In this document: positions 7,797-15,565 of the stretch, in pieces
Layout of the letters: each line of letters starts with the position of its first letter
How positions within the stretch are numbered: the stretch's first letter is position 1
Assembly: GCA_900542145.1 (NCBI GenBank)
Contig: UQMF01000006.1
Span: 1 to 64,000 of the forward strand
Direction: 5' to 3'
Source of the DNA: an uncultured Oscillospiraceae bacterium
GTDB taxonomy: Bacteria > Bacillota > Clostridia > Oscillospirales > Ruminococcaceae
Length of the DNA: 64,000 nt
Translations under genes and position numbers: made by a program
Notes under the pieces: model-generated
Told to the model about the DNA's origin: nothing
Databases searched by the model: none
The model's input: the letters and a program-made list of their open reading frames with translations, nothing else

Positions 7797-8801
7797 TTAC
7801 GTTGAGCTCTCGGTGCCCGTGTATTCACCCGTGCCAGTCGCCAGAACCACATCTCCTGCCGAGATTCCGTTGAGTATCTCGGTGTATCCGCCGAGGCTCA
7901 CTCCGACAGTCACCCTGAGCTTGTAACGCTCGCCGTTCTCGACAAGCGTTACCCAGCTCTCCGTGCCGCTGGTCTTTACCGCGGAATCCGGAACTGCAAG
8001 CACGTTCTTCCTCTCGGTGGTGACGAAAGCAGTCGCCCAGCCGGACGCCACCGCCATCTCCTCTTCCTTGACGATTTTCGCCATAACATCGTCGCCCAGG
8101 TCGAATATCACACGCTTGGCGGATTCCCCATAGGCGGTCGCCGGGGCTACGTCGGGCGCTTCAACCACGGTAGCGTCGTACATCGTGTCCTCAATGCGTA
8201 TCTGTAACTTCTGCCCGAAACGGAAATCCGAGCTTTTGTCGAGGTACACCTCGGTCTTGGATTCCTCCGATATGGCGCAGCATATCTGTCCGCCGCCCAC
8301 TTCGGAGCCTTCCGCCACGGCGTACGCCATGCAGATTATCCCGTCAAAAGGCGCCCGGATAGTGTACTTTTCCTTTTCCGCCATCATCATGTCGAGCTTT
8401 TTCTGCTCGATCTGATATTGCAGCTGCTCCGACCTGCCGCCGGACAGCGACGACTCATACGCAGCGTTGACGATGGTCTGCTGGTTGCTGATGTCATAGT
8501 CCAGGCCGGAAGAATCCAGCTCCGCCAGGATCTCTCCCTCGGTTACGGTGCGTCCCTTTAGGGCGTTGTAGCTTACCACCATGGCGTCCGCCGGATACGT
8601 CAGATAAACAGCATAGGGATAGCCGATGCTGACGCCTATGCTCTGGGTGTCCGACAGATCCATGTATTTTGCCGTCGCGATCTCGTATCTGACTTCATCT
8701 GCGCCGTAAATCGGCAGCTGGATCTCGCCGGAGGTGCTCCTGCCGGAGCAGCCGGTCAGCATTACTGCCATTGCAGCCAGTGCCGCAACAATTCTTTTCA
8801 T
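7797..8801 (-). CDS. HlyD/MFP-type efflux periplasmic-adaptor-like lipoprotein
   Basis: A 334-residue predicted lipoprotein (lipobox LTGC, Cys18) with membrane-fusion-protein architecture. It has a split biotinyl-lipoyl-like domain (VTEGEILAELDSSGLDYD and YTIRAPFDGIICMAYAVAEGSEV) around a short coiled coil (about residues 105-145). Beta-barrel and membrane-proximal segments follow, to residue 334. In Gram-positives such adaptors normally accompany a MacB-like ABC exporter, but none is adjacent. It follows the cellobiose 2-epimerase gene by 27 bases on the same strand and has a GAGGT ribosome binding site. The exported substrate is unknown. Confidence 0.82.
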   Translation of the reverse strand: MKRIVAALAAMAVMLTGCSGRSTSGEIQLPIYGADEVRYEIATAKYMDLSDTQSIGVSIGYPYAVYLTYPADAMVVSYNALKGRTVTEGEILAELDSSGLDYDISNQQTIVNAAYESSLSGGRSEQLQYQIEQKKLDMMMAEKEKYTIRAPFDGIICMAYAVAEGSEVGGGQICCAISEESKTEVYLDKSSDFRFGQKLQIRIEDTMYDATVVEAPDVAPATAYGESAKRVIFDLGDDVMAKIVKEEEMAVASGWATAFVTTERKNVLAVPDSAVKTSGTESWVTLVENGERYKLRVTVGVSLGGYTEILNGISAGDVVLATGTGEYTGTESST

Positions 8802-8828
8802 TGGGTGAACCTCACTGATGTGCTGTTG

Positions 8829-10013
8829 TTATGCCTTTTCTGCCAGTCTGCGCATCATTTCCATGCACATTCTTCCGTTGTGGTAGGGGCACTTCCAGGG
8901 ATCGACCATGGGTTTGAAATCCGCGGGCTTCCACTGATCGTCGATCTGGGAATGCCACTCGCCGCCCGGGCGCTTGTCGATGATGTGCTCCTGAATGAAC
9001 TTCCACACATTGGAGGAGATCTCGAAATACTCCTCGCCGCCGTAGCCCTTCTGGTAGCCGTTCATGAAGCCGATGACGGTTTCCGCCTGTACCCACCAGA
9101 TACGCCAGGTGTTTATCTTATCCTTGTCGCGCTCGTTGAGCAGGGAGCCGGAAGCCTTGTCGTATGCTATGTCAGCTATATTGCGGACGATACGCTTGTT
9201 CATCTCAGCGAACTTTGCGGTAAGCTCCGGGTCGCCGATGACCTCGGTGGCGCGGTCGATGAGCCATGTCGCCTCGATATCGTGACCGTAGGAGTGGATA
9301 TCGCCGATGACGTCCATATTCTTGTCAAAGAACACCAACAGCTTGTTGCCCTGCTTGTCGAAGATCTTGTCGTATGTAAGCTCCAGCTGGAACTTCAGAC
9401 GCTCCAGGACTTTCGGGCTGTGGTCTGCAAGATATAGTTCCGTGTAGGCTTCCATCAGATGTAGAGTGGTGTTCATGGTCTTGTCCGCCATGAGTCCATT
9501 CTCGGAAAGCTCGTCGTTGGCAAGCTCGCTCTTCCAGTCGCGCGCCATCGTTTCAAGGTAAGCCACATCGTCGGTAGCATACTTCTCCACAAGATCCATT
9601 ACCTCATACGCGAGCTTCAGCGCGTTCTTGTCGCCGCTTGCGCGGTAGTAGCTGGAAAGCGCATAAATAAAGAACGCCTGGCAATAGCTGTGCTTGAAAT
9701 CGTCCTTGACGGTGCCGTCGTAGTTCATGCTCCAGTAAACGCCGCCGTACTCCTTGTCAACGCACTTCTCGGTCAGGAATTCATAAGCGTGCCTTGCATT
9801 GTCGAGCAGTGCAGGATCCTTGAGTTCCATATACGCGTTGGAATAGAACCACAGTATTCTCGAGTGGAGGATAACTCCCTTTTCGCCCTTCTTGTCGATA
9901 TTGAGCGCACTGTCCATGAATCCGGTGAATCCGCCGTTTTCATCATCGCGGAGCTTGTTCCAGAACGGGATTATATGCCCGGTAAGCTCCTGTGCAAATT
10001 CTTCTCTCTTCAT
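8829..10013 (-). CDS. ce: Cellobiose 2-epimerase (AGE family)
   Basis: A 394-residue N-acylglucosamine 2-epimerase-fold protein. Stretches such as HIIPFWNKLRDDENGGF, KGVILHSRILWFYSNAYM, DIHSYGHDIEATWL and WKCPYHNGRMCMEM match what I remember of Ruminococcus albus cellobiose 2-epimerase, including the conserved histidines. The enzyme epimerises cellobiose to glucosyl-mannose, which mannosylglucose phosphorylase can then use; no phosphorylase is in the window. The start at 10013 follows AAGGGG; thirteen further in-frame codons upstream lack support. Cytoplasmic; suggests use of cello- or manno-oligosaccharides. Confidence 0.92.
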   Translation of the reverse strand: MKREEFAQELTGHIIPFWNKLRDDENGGFTGFMDSALNIDKKGEKGVILHSRILWFYSNAYMELKDPALLDNARHAYEFLTEKCVDKEYGGVYWSMNYDGTVKDDFKHSYCQAFFIYALSSYYRASGDKNALKLAYEVMDLVEKYATDDVAYLETMARDWKSELANDELSENGLMADKTMNTTLHLMEAYTELYLADHSPKVLERLKFQLELTYDKIFDKQGNKLLVFFDKNMDVIGDIHSYGHDIEATWLIDRATEVIGDPELTAKFAEMNKRIVRNIADIAYDKASGSLLNERDKDKINTWRIWWVQAETVIGFMNGYQKGYGGEEYFEISSNVWKFIQEHIIDKRPGGEWHSQIDDQWKPADFKPMVDPWKCPYHNGRMCMEMMRRLAEKA

Positions 10014-10133
10014 CTTTTGTACCCCTTGTGTAAGTTTTGTTCTACTCGCCATATTCCCATACTATATATTAAGCGGAACGCAAACCAGTAATGCTTTCCA
10101 CTTTTTAATTGACTGAAATTACTTCAAATTCCA

Positions 10134-10181
10134 GTCACACAGCTATCAGCCAGGTTTGCTGCCTGCCGATAGCCATGTGAC
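10134..10181 (-). other. Long imperfect hairpin between secA and the epimerase gene
   Basis: GTCACA (10134-10139) pairs with TGTGAC (10176-10181), GCTATC (10142-10147) with GATAGC (10168-10173), and an inner CAGG with CCTG. There is no clear T run on either strand, so it may stabilise the secA mRNA end or terminate weakly. Confidence 0.5.
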
Positions 10182-10209
10182 GGCGCAGACAAGTGCTTAT
10201 CGATTAAAA

Positions 10210-12936
10210 TTACTCGTCCTTGCCGCAGCAGTTCTTATATTTCTTTCCGCTTCCGCAGGGACAGGGGTCGTTTCTGCCGATCTTCTCGCCCTTGTTCTTA
10301 TAGGGAGTCTGCGATCCTGCGTTGGGAGCGTCCGGCTGAAATACCTGCTCGCGCTGGATCGGACGCTGGATCCTTACCGGGACTGTCAGCACCATGCGGA
10401 CGGTTTCCTCGCGGATAGCCGCGATCATCTCGTCGAACATCGCAAAGCCCTCGAAACGGTACTCTACGACAGGATCCTTCTGACCGTAGCTTCTCAGATA
10501 GATACCGCGCTTGAGTTCCTCCATGGCGTCGATGTGGTCCATCCAGTGGCGGTCAACGGTCTTGAGCAGGCATACACGCTCGACTTCACGCATTGCCTCG
10601 CTGCCCATATCCGCCTCGCGGGTCTTGTAGATAAGCTCTCCTCTTTCCTTGAGGAAGTCGATGATGTCCTTCTTGGTGAGGTCGTTCAGTTCCTCGGTGG
10701 TGTAGCGCAGATCGCTGTCCATAACGTACAGGTTCAGGAAGTGAGAACGCAGTCCGTCAAGATTCCAGTTCTCCGCAACGGTGTCGGAGCAGTACATGTT
10801 GACAGCCTCTTCGATGGAGGTGTTCATCATGTCGTGTATATTCTTGCTTACGTCCTCGCCGTCAAGCACCTTGGAGCGCTGGGAGTAGATCGTGGCACGC
10901 TGCTGCGACATAACGTCGTCGAAATCCAGGACGTTCTTTCTGATTGAGAAGTTCCTGCCCTCGATCTTCTTCTGGGCGGATTCGATCGCGCTGCTGAGGA
11001 ACGGCGCTTCGATAGGCATGGATTCATCAAAGTTCATGGTTTCCATGAACTTCTGCACGCGTTCGCCGCCGAACAGTCGCATGAGGTCGTCCTCCAGGGA
11101 AATGTAGAAGCGGCTCTCGCCAGGGTCGCCCTGACGGCCTGCACGTCCGCGGAGCTGGTTGTCGATACGGCGTGACTCGTGGCGCTCGGTGCCGATGATG
11201 AACAGACCGCCTGCCTCGCGGACTTCCTCCGCCTCGGGCTTGATCTGCTCGTCGAACTTCTTCATCAGCTCCTGGTACTTTGCCCTTGCCTCGAGGATCT
11301 CCTCGTTGTCAGTTTCAGCGTAGCCGGTAGCCTCCTGAATAAGCTCCTCGGAGTAGTCCAGACGGCGCATCTCATGGATAGCCAGAAACTCGGAGTTACC
11401 GCCCAGCTTGATATCGGTACCACGACCTGCCATGTTGGTCGCGATGGTTACTGCGCCCTTCTTGCCAGCCTGCGCAACTATCTCAGCCTCGCGCTCATGG
11501 TTCTTCGCGTTCAGAACCTGGTGCTTGATTCCGCGTGCCTTGAGCAGCTTGGATACCAGTTCGGATTTCTCAATGGTGACAGTACCTACCAGAACGGGCT
11601 GTCCCTTCTTGTGGCATTCCTCGACTTGGTCGCAGACTGCCTTGAACTTTCCACGCTCGTTCTTGTATATCTGATCGTGGTTATCAATACGGATAACCGG
11701 CTTGTTCGTGGGTATCTCTATAACGTCCAGGCTGTAGATCTGACGGAACTCGGATTCCTCGGTCATAGCGGTGCCGGTCATACCGGACAGCTTGTCGTAC
11801 AGACGGAAGAAGTTCTGGAATGTGATGGTAGCCTGCGTCTTGCTCTCGCGGTTTACCTTAACGCCTTCCTTCGCCTCGATCGCCTGGTGGAGTCCATCGT
11901 TGTAGCGGCGGCCGAACATCAGACGCCCGGTGAACTCGTCAACGATAACGATCTCGCCGTCCTTGATAACGTAGTCAACGTCAAGCTTCATGATTCCGTT
12001 CGCGCGGATAGCCTGGTTGATGTGGTGGAGCAGAGTGGTGTTCTCGGGATCCATCAGGTTCTCCACGCCGAAATACTTCTCAGCCTTTGCCACGCCGGAG
12101 GGAAGCAGGTTGCAGGTCTTTGCCTTCTCGTCGATAAGGTAATCTCCGTTGAAGTTGCCCTCGTAGTCCTCCTTGTCGTCAAGTTCTGCCACCTTATTCA
12201 TGGTAAGGGTCTTGGCGAACTTGTCAGCCTTCTCGTACAGGTCGGTGGACTTGTCGCCGCGTCCGGAAATGATCAGAGGCGTTCTCGCCTCATCAATGAG
12301 AATGGAGTCAACCTCGTCCACGATGGCGAAGTTGGGGGCGCGCTGAACCTTGTCCTTCTTATAAAGGCACATGTTATCGCGCAGGTAGTCGAAACCAAGC
12401 TCGTTGTTGGTGGCATATGTTATATCGCATGCGTAAGCGGCACGGCGTGCGTCGTTGTCCATATCGTGGGAAATAAGCCCGACGGTAAGGCCGAGGTATC
12501 TGTGTACCTTTGCCATCAGCTCACTGTCGCGCTTTGCAAGGTAATCGTTGACGGTAACGATGTGTACGCCCTTTCCGGTAAGGCCGTTCAGGTAGGACGG
12601 GAGAGCGGCAACGAAGGTTTTACCCTCACCGGTCTTCATCTCAGCGATTCTGCCCTGGTGAAGCACGATACCGCCGATGATCTGAACGGGGTAATGGCGG
12701 ATTCCGATAACTCGTGTTGAAGCCTCACGGCACACTGCGAACGCGTCGGGCAGGATCTGGTCGAGAGTTTCGCCGGCGGCGAGCCTGTCCTTGAGAATGC
12801 CGGTCTGCGCCTTCAGCTCTGTTTCGCTCATGGCGGAGTACTTATCCGCCAGGTCGAGAACAGCCTGCTTGATCGGCTCAATCCGCTTTAACTCTTTGGA
12901 AGAGTAGGTGCCGAATAATGCTTTAAATAAACCCAT
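10210..12936 (-). CDS. secA: Preprotein translocase ATPase SecA
   Basis: A 908-residue SecA, full length. Visible features are the Walker A region MKTGEGKT, the DEAD-type Walker B in VDEVDSILIDEARTPLI, NMAGRGTDIKLGG, LRGRAGRQGDPGESRFY in the second helicase domain, the long helical scaffold, and a C-terminal zinc-binding tail NDPCPCGSGKKYKNCC. SecA drives secretory proteins through SecYEG using ATP. The zinc tail normally binds SecB or the membrane/ribosome; SecB is not expected here. It has its own promoter at 12993-13021. Confidence 0.98.
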   Translation of the reverse strand: MGLFKALFGTYSSKELKRIEPIKQAVLDLADKYSAMSETELKAQTGILKDRLAAGETLDQILPDAFAVCREASTRVIGIRHYPVQIIGGIVLHQGRIAEMKTGEGKTFVAALPSYLNGLTGKGVHIVTVNDYLAKRDSELMAKVHRYLGLTVGLISHDMDNDARRAAYACDITYATNNELGFDYLRDNMCLYKKDKVQRAPNFAIVDEVDSILIDEARTPLIISGRGDKSTDLYEKADKFAKTLTMNKVAELDDKEDYEGNFNGDYLIDEKAKTCNLLPSGVAKAEKYFGVENLMDPENTTLLHHINQAIRANGIMKLDVDYVIKDGEIVIVDEFTGRLMFGRRYNDGLHQAIEAKEGVKVNRESKTQATITFQNFFRLYDKLSGMTGTAMTEESEFRQIYSLDVIEIPTNKPVIRIDNHDQIYKNERGKFKAVCDQVEECHKKGQPVLVGTVTIEKSELVSKLLKARGIKHQVLNAKNHEREAEIVAQAGKKGAVTIATNMAGRGTDIKLGGNSEFLAIHEMRRLDYSEELIQEATGYAETDNEEILEARAKYQELMKKFDEQIKPEAEEVREAGGLFIIGTERHESRRIDNQLRGRAGRQGDPGESRFYISLEDDLMRLFGGERVQKFMETMNFDESMPIEAPFLSSAIESAQKKIEGRNFSIRKNVLDFDDVMSQQRATIYSQRSKVLDGEDVSKNIHDMMNTSIEEAVNMYCSDTVAENWNLDGLRSHFLNLYVMDSDLRYTTEELNDLTKKDIIDFLKERGELIYKTREADMGSEAMREVERVCLLKTVDRHWMDHIDAMEELKRGIYLRSYGQKDPVVEYRFEGFAMFDEMIAAIREETVRMVLTVPVRIQRPIQREQVFQPDAPNAGSQTPYKNKGEKIGRNDPCPCGSGKKYKNCCGKDE

Positions 12937-12992
12937 TGTATTATAAATCCCTTTCTGTAAGACTTATTATCGAATATAAATACTCAACATAT

Positions 12993-13021
12993 ATTATACC
13001 CCATCACCGCCGATTTGTCAA
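12993..13021 (-). promoter_or_regulatory. Sigma-A type promoter for secA
   Basis: On the minus strand: TTGACA (13016-13021), a 17-base spacer and TATAAT (12993-12998), both consensus, 56 bases before the secA start. Confidence 0.88.
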
Positions 13022-13133
13022 CCGGAATATTCACACAAACCGGAATTTTGCGGAAATTAAATCCAATTGCAGTATTTACCTCGTATCAGCCGCAGAATAC
13101 CGCGAAAAATAACCATAGGAAGGAGATGATACC

Positions 13134-13331
13134 ATGAAAATGCCATATCCGCCCGACGAATGCCCGGAGGAAGCCCAGCGGCTCCAGAACATGACGATGA
13201 ACTCCGGCTGCGCCGGGGACTGCACCGGGCTTATCCCTGCGGTATCCGGCGAGGTGGAATACGACAGCTATGCGGAGCTGTACCCGTTCCTGCCGCCGGA
13301 AAAGAGCATATCCGGGGAAAAGCACCAATAA
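13134..13331 (+). CDS. Small hypothetical protein with a paired-cysteine motif
   Basis: A 65-residue acidic, proline-rich protein with CAGDC near the middle and a YPFLPPEK tail. I do not recognise a family. Coding potential is supported by an excellent AAGGAG ribosome binding site eight bases before the ATG, by its placement between a divergent secA and a convergent thiE terminator, and by a composition unlike a random frame. No signal peptide or membrane helix. No clear promoter is visible in the 110 bases upstream. Confidence 0.65.
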   Translation: MKMPYPPDECPEEAQRLQNMTMNSGCAGDCTGLIPAVSGEVEYDSYAELYPFLPPEKSISGEKHQ

Positions 13332-13358
13332 AAAATGGCGGAGTTTGTGCTCCGCCAT
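13331..13358 (-). terminator. Intrinsic terminator of the thiW-thiM-thiE operon
   Basis: ATGGCGGAG (13335-13343) pairs with CTCCGCCAT (13350-13358). On the minus strand the stem is followed by at least five T. It lies 9 bases past the thiE stop. Confidence 0.85.
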
Positions 13359-13367
13359 CAGTCGTAT

Positions 13368-13991
13368 TTACAGCAGTTCCGCCGCCGCGCGCATTTTTCT
13401 TGCCGCCGCAGTGATGTCCGGCTGTGCTATCACCGCGGATATCACCGCCGCGCCGTCAATTCCCAGCCCGTAAAGCCGGGTGATGTTCTCTGCGTTGACT
13501 CCGCCGATAACCACGAACGGTATCGTCACCGCCTGCCGTATTCCACGGATTATCTCCGGCGTTACCTTACGGGTGTTCGTCTTCGTGGTCGTGGGGAATA
13601 CCGCGCCCACGCCCAGGTAGTCAGCGCCGTCCGCCTGCGCCTTTGCGGCTTCCTCCGGAGTTGCGGCGGACACGCCGATTATCTTGTCGGCACCCAGTAT
13701 TTTACGGGCTTCCGCGCAGGGCAGGTCGGACTGCCCCAGGTGAACTCCGGCGGCGTCCACCGCCTGGCAGATATCCAGTCGGTCGTTGATTATCAGCGGC
13801 ACGCCGTATTTGTCCGTGACCCTCTTAACGCGCTCCGCCAGCCGGAACAGCTCCAGGGAGGATGCCTCCTTCTCCCTCAGCTGGACCACGGAGCAGCCGC
13901 CCTGCACCGCCCTTTCAACGCTTTCCTCAACGGTGGTGCTGGACATCAGTCCGCTGTCGGTGCAGAGATACAGTGTGTAGTCAATCTTCAT
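13368..13991 (-). CDS. thiE: Thiamine-phosphate synthase
   Basis: A 207-residue TIM-barrel enzyme joining HMP-PP and thiazole phosphate to give thiamine monophosphate. Family motifs include VVQLREKEASS, LIINDRLDICQAVDAAGVHLGQSDLP, IIGVSAATPEEAAKA, YLGVGAVFPTTTK and a C-terminal VVIGGVNAENI. The ATG at 13991 is chosen because it begins MKIDYTLYLCTD at the expected N-terminus; it lies 11 bases inside the end of thiM, consistent with translational coupling. Last gene of the thiW-thiM-thiE operon. Confidence 0.95.
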   Translation of the reverse strand: MKIDYTLYLCTDSGLMSSTTVEESVERAVQGGCSVVQLREKEASSLELFRLAERVKRVTDKYGVPLIINDRLDICQAVDAAGVHLGQSDLPCAEARKILGADKIIGVSAATPEEAAKAQADGADYLGVGAVFPTTTKTNTRKVTPEIIRGIRQAVTIPFVVIGGVNAENITRLYGLGIDGAAVISAVIAQPDITAAARKMRAAAELL

Positions 13992-14781
13992 CAATATCAA
14001 GCCTTTCCATGAGAAGCTCCGGTGTAATATTCCCGGCGAAATCGAACAGCGCCGCCCGGAAGCTGCCGGCGCCGCCGGAATGCTCCGCGGCAAGCTCTCC
14101 GCAGATATCCATGAAGGATATCGCGGCGGCGGTCCCGGTGAACGCCCCGGAAACGGAGCAGAATGCCGCGCACAGGGCGGAAGTCATGCAGCCTGCGCCG
14201 GTAATATTGCGCAGCATGGGATTCCCATTGCGTATCACGGCGGTGCGCTCCCCGTCCGAGATAACATCGATTGCCCCGGTGACTGCGCAAACGCAGCCGA
14301 GATTCCTGGCAGCGGTCTGCGCCGCTTCCCGGGGGGATATCTGCGTTTCGGAGGAATCCACGCCGTTCTCCCGGGAGTCGAATCCGGCAAGAAAGGACAT
14401 CTCGGAGAGATTTCCGCGGACTGCGGTCAGCTTCACGCGGCGGATCATCTCCGCGGCGGATTCCCTGCGGAATCCCGTACAGCCGACTCCCACCGGGTCG
14501 AACACCACCGGTATTCCACGGCGGTTCGCCTCCTCCCCGGACCGGAGCATAGCCTCCACCCTGGACTGCGACGGAGTACCGAGGTTCAGCGTAAGCCCTC
14601 CGGCGATGGCGGTTATTTCAGCGCTCTCCGCCGGGTCGTCCGCCATTATCGGCGAAGCGCCGGCGGCAAGGAGCATATTCGCGGTGTCCCCGGAGGTGAC
14701 GTGGTTCGTGATACAGTGTATAAGCGGCGACATGCCCCGCAAATCTGCAAGGGCATGCCCGATAAGTCTGTTTAAGGTCAT
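13981..14781 (-). CDS. thiM: Hydroxyethylthiazole kinase
   Basis: A 266-residue ribokinase-like enzyme that phosphorylates hydroxyethylthiazole during thiamine salvage. Motifs seen: PLIHCITNHVTSGDTANMLLAAGASPIMAD near the N-terminus, VVFDPVGVGCTGFR, and the catalytic/anion-hole region NITGAGCMTSALCAAF near residue 200. The ATG at 14781 is preferred: a GAAAGG ribosome binding site sits before it and length fits the family. An in-frame GTG 11 codons upstream is a less likely start. It lies 16 bases after thiW and overlaps thiE. Confidence 0.95.
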   Translation of the reverse strand: MTLNRLIGHALADLRGMSPLIHCITNHVTSGDTANMLLAAGASPIMADDPAESAEITAIAGGLTLNLGTPSQSRVEAMLRSGEEANRRGIPVVFDPVGVGCTGFRRESAAEMIRRVKLTAVRGNLSEMSFLAGFDSRENGVDSSETQISPREAAQTAARNLGCVCAVTGAIDVISDGERTAVIRNGNPMLRNITGAGCMTSALCAAFCSVSGAFTGTAAAISFMDICGELAAEHSGGAGSFRAALFDFAGNITPELLMERLDIDED

Positions 14782-14797
14782 TTCAAGCCTTTCAGGG

Positions 14798-15331
14798 TCA
14801 CTGCTGAACGTCACCCATAAATGCGTCGATAGCCTTCACGCGCTTGAGCGAGGTGACTATCACTGCCGCAATGACTGTGCCCACAACGCTGGAAGCGAAG
14901 AACGGGAACACGAATCCGAACAGGGTGGCAGCGGTATTGTTCATGATGAGGTAGGCTATCGGGAAGGAGAGCATACCGCCGATGACGGAGGTGCCGAACA
15001 GCTCGCCTATGTAAGCCATGGGCAGACGCAGGCTGAGGGGCTTGCCCTTGAATATCCAGTGGTACATTACGCCGGAAAGGAACGCGCCCACCATGCTCCC
15101 CGGGAACGCCAGCGGAGAGCCAAGCCCGGTGAGATTGCGGATAAGGCTGGCAACGAACGCGGTTCCCATCGACCACCACGGACCGAGGTAAACGCCGCCG
15201 ATGATGTTCACAAGGTGCTGCACGGGACTGCACTTAGCCCCGAGGAACGGAAACGAGAACAGCGAGCCGACTACCGCCACTGCCGCCAGAACTGCGGCGA
15301 TAGCTAATTTTCTGATGTTTGTCTTTTTCAT
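14798..15331 (-). CDS. thiW: Thiazole (hydroxyethylthiazole) uptake permease ThiW
   Basis: A 177-residue integral membrane protein with about five hydrophobic helices and the ThiW pattern: SFPFLGAKCSPVQHLVNIIGGVYLG, then LIRNLTGLGSPLAFPGSMVGAFLSG. ThiW is the S component of an ECF-type importer for the thiazole moiety of thiamine; the energising A/T subunits are not in the window and are usually shared. The ATG at 15331 follows AAAGAGG. It is first in the thiW-thiM-thiE unit and preceded by a 234-base structured leader after thiC. Confidence 0.92.
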   Translation of the reverse strand: MKKTNIRKLAIAAVLAAVAVVGSLFSFPFLGAKCSPVQHLVNIIGGVYLGPWWSMGTAFVASLIRNLTGLGSPLAFPGSMVGAFLSGVMYHWIFKGKPLSLRLPMAYIGELFGTSVIGGMLSFPIAYLIMNNTAATLFGFVFPFFASSVVGTVIAAVIVTSLKRVKAIDAFMGDVQQ

Positions 15332-15344
15332 AAGATACCTCTTT

Positions 15345-15500
15345 CCTGCGCGGCGCAGGGCAGAGTTATCCCGGCGCACGCACAAATGCGTTACAATACG
15401 GCTTATCCGTACTGCCGGTCGATACTCAGAAGTATCCTCTCACCGCGAAACACGCGTTCCCTCGCTGGAATATCCCCCGGACGGCGCTCCCCGCCGGGGC
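15345..15500 (-). promoter_or_regulatory. Unidentified structured leader upstream of thiW
   Basis: Read on the minus strand, the thiC-thiW gap holds a row of hairpins: a GC-rich element at 15475-15499 with two alternative pairings; CGGT-GAGAG-[GATACT-TCTG-AGTATC]-G-ACCG at 15416-15445; CAGTACGG-ATAAG-CCGTATTG at 15394-15414; ACGCA-TTTG-TGCGT at 15378-15391; and CCTGCG-CCG-CGCAGG at 15345-15359, right beside the AAAGAGG ribosome binding site. There is no T-run terminator, so translational control is likelier. The internal loop TGAGAG recalls the CUGAGA of TPP aptamers, but the conserved second half of a TPP aptamer is missing. I cannot assign it to a known class. Confidence 0.55.
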
Positions 15501-15565
15501 TTTAATAAATTCGGAATATAGAATCCGGAATTATCGTGAAACCCGAATACGAATCCTGTTCCGAT

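Noticed and set aside
10156..12720. Long open frames antisense to secA
   Set aside because: They mirror secA codon use, lack ribosome binding sites and encode low-complexity Leu/Val-rich sequence; shadows of a GC-rich gene.
15332..15565. TPP or cobalamin riboswitch before thiW
   Set aside because: Some fragments look similar (TGAGAG, AGGGAA, GGTGAGA) but the conserved second half of a TPP aptamer and the B12-box are missing, so only an unclassified leader is claimed.
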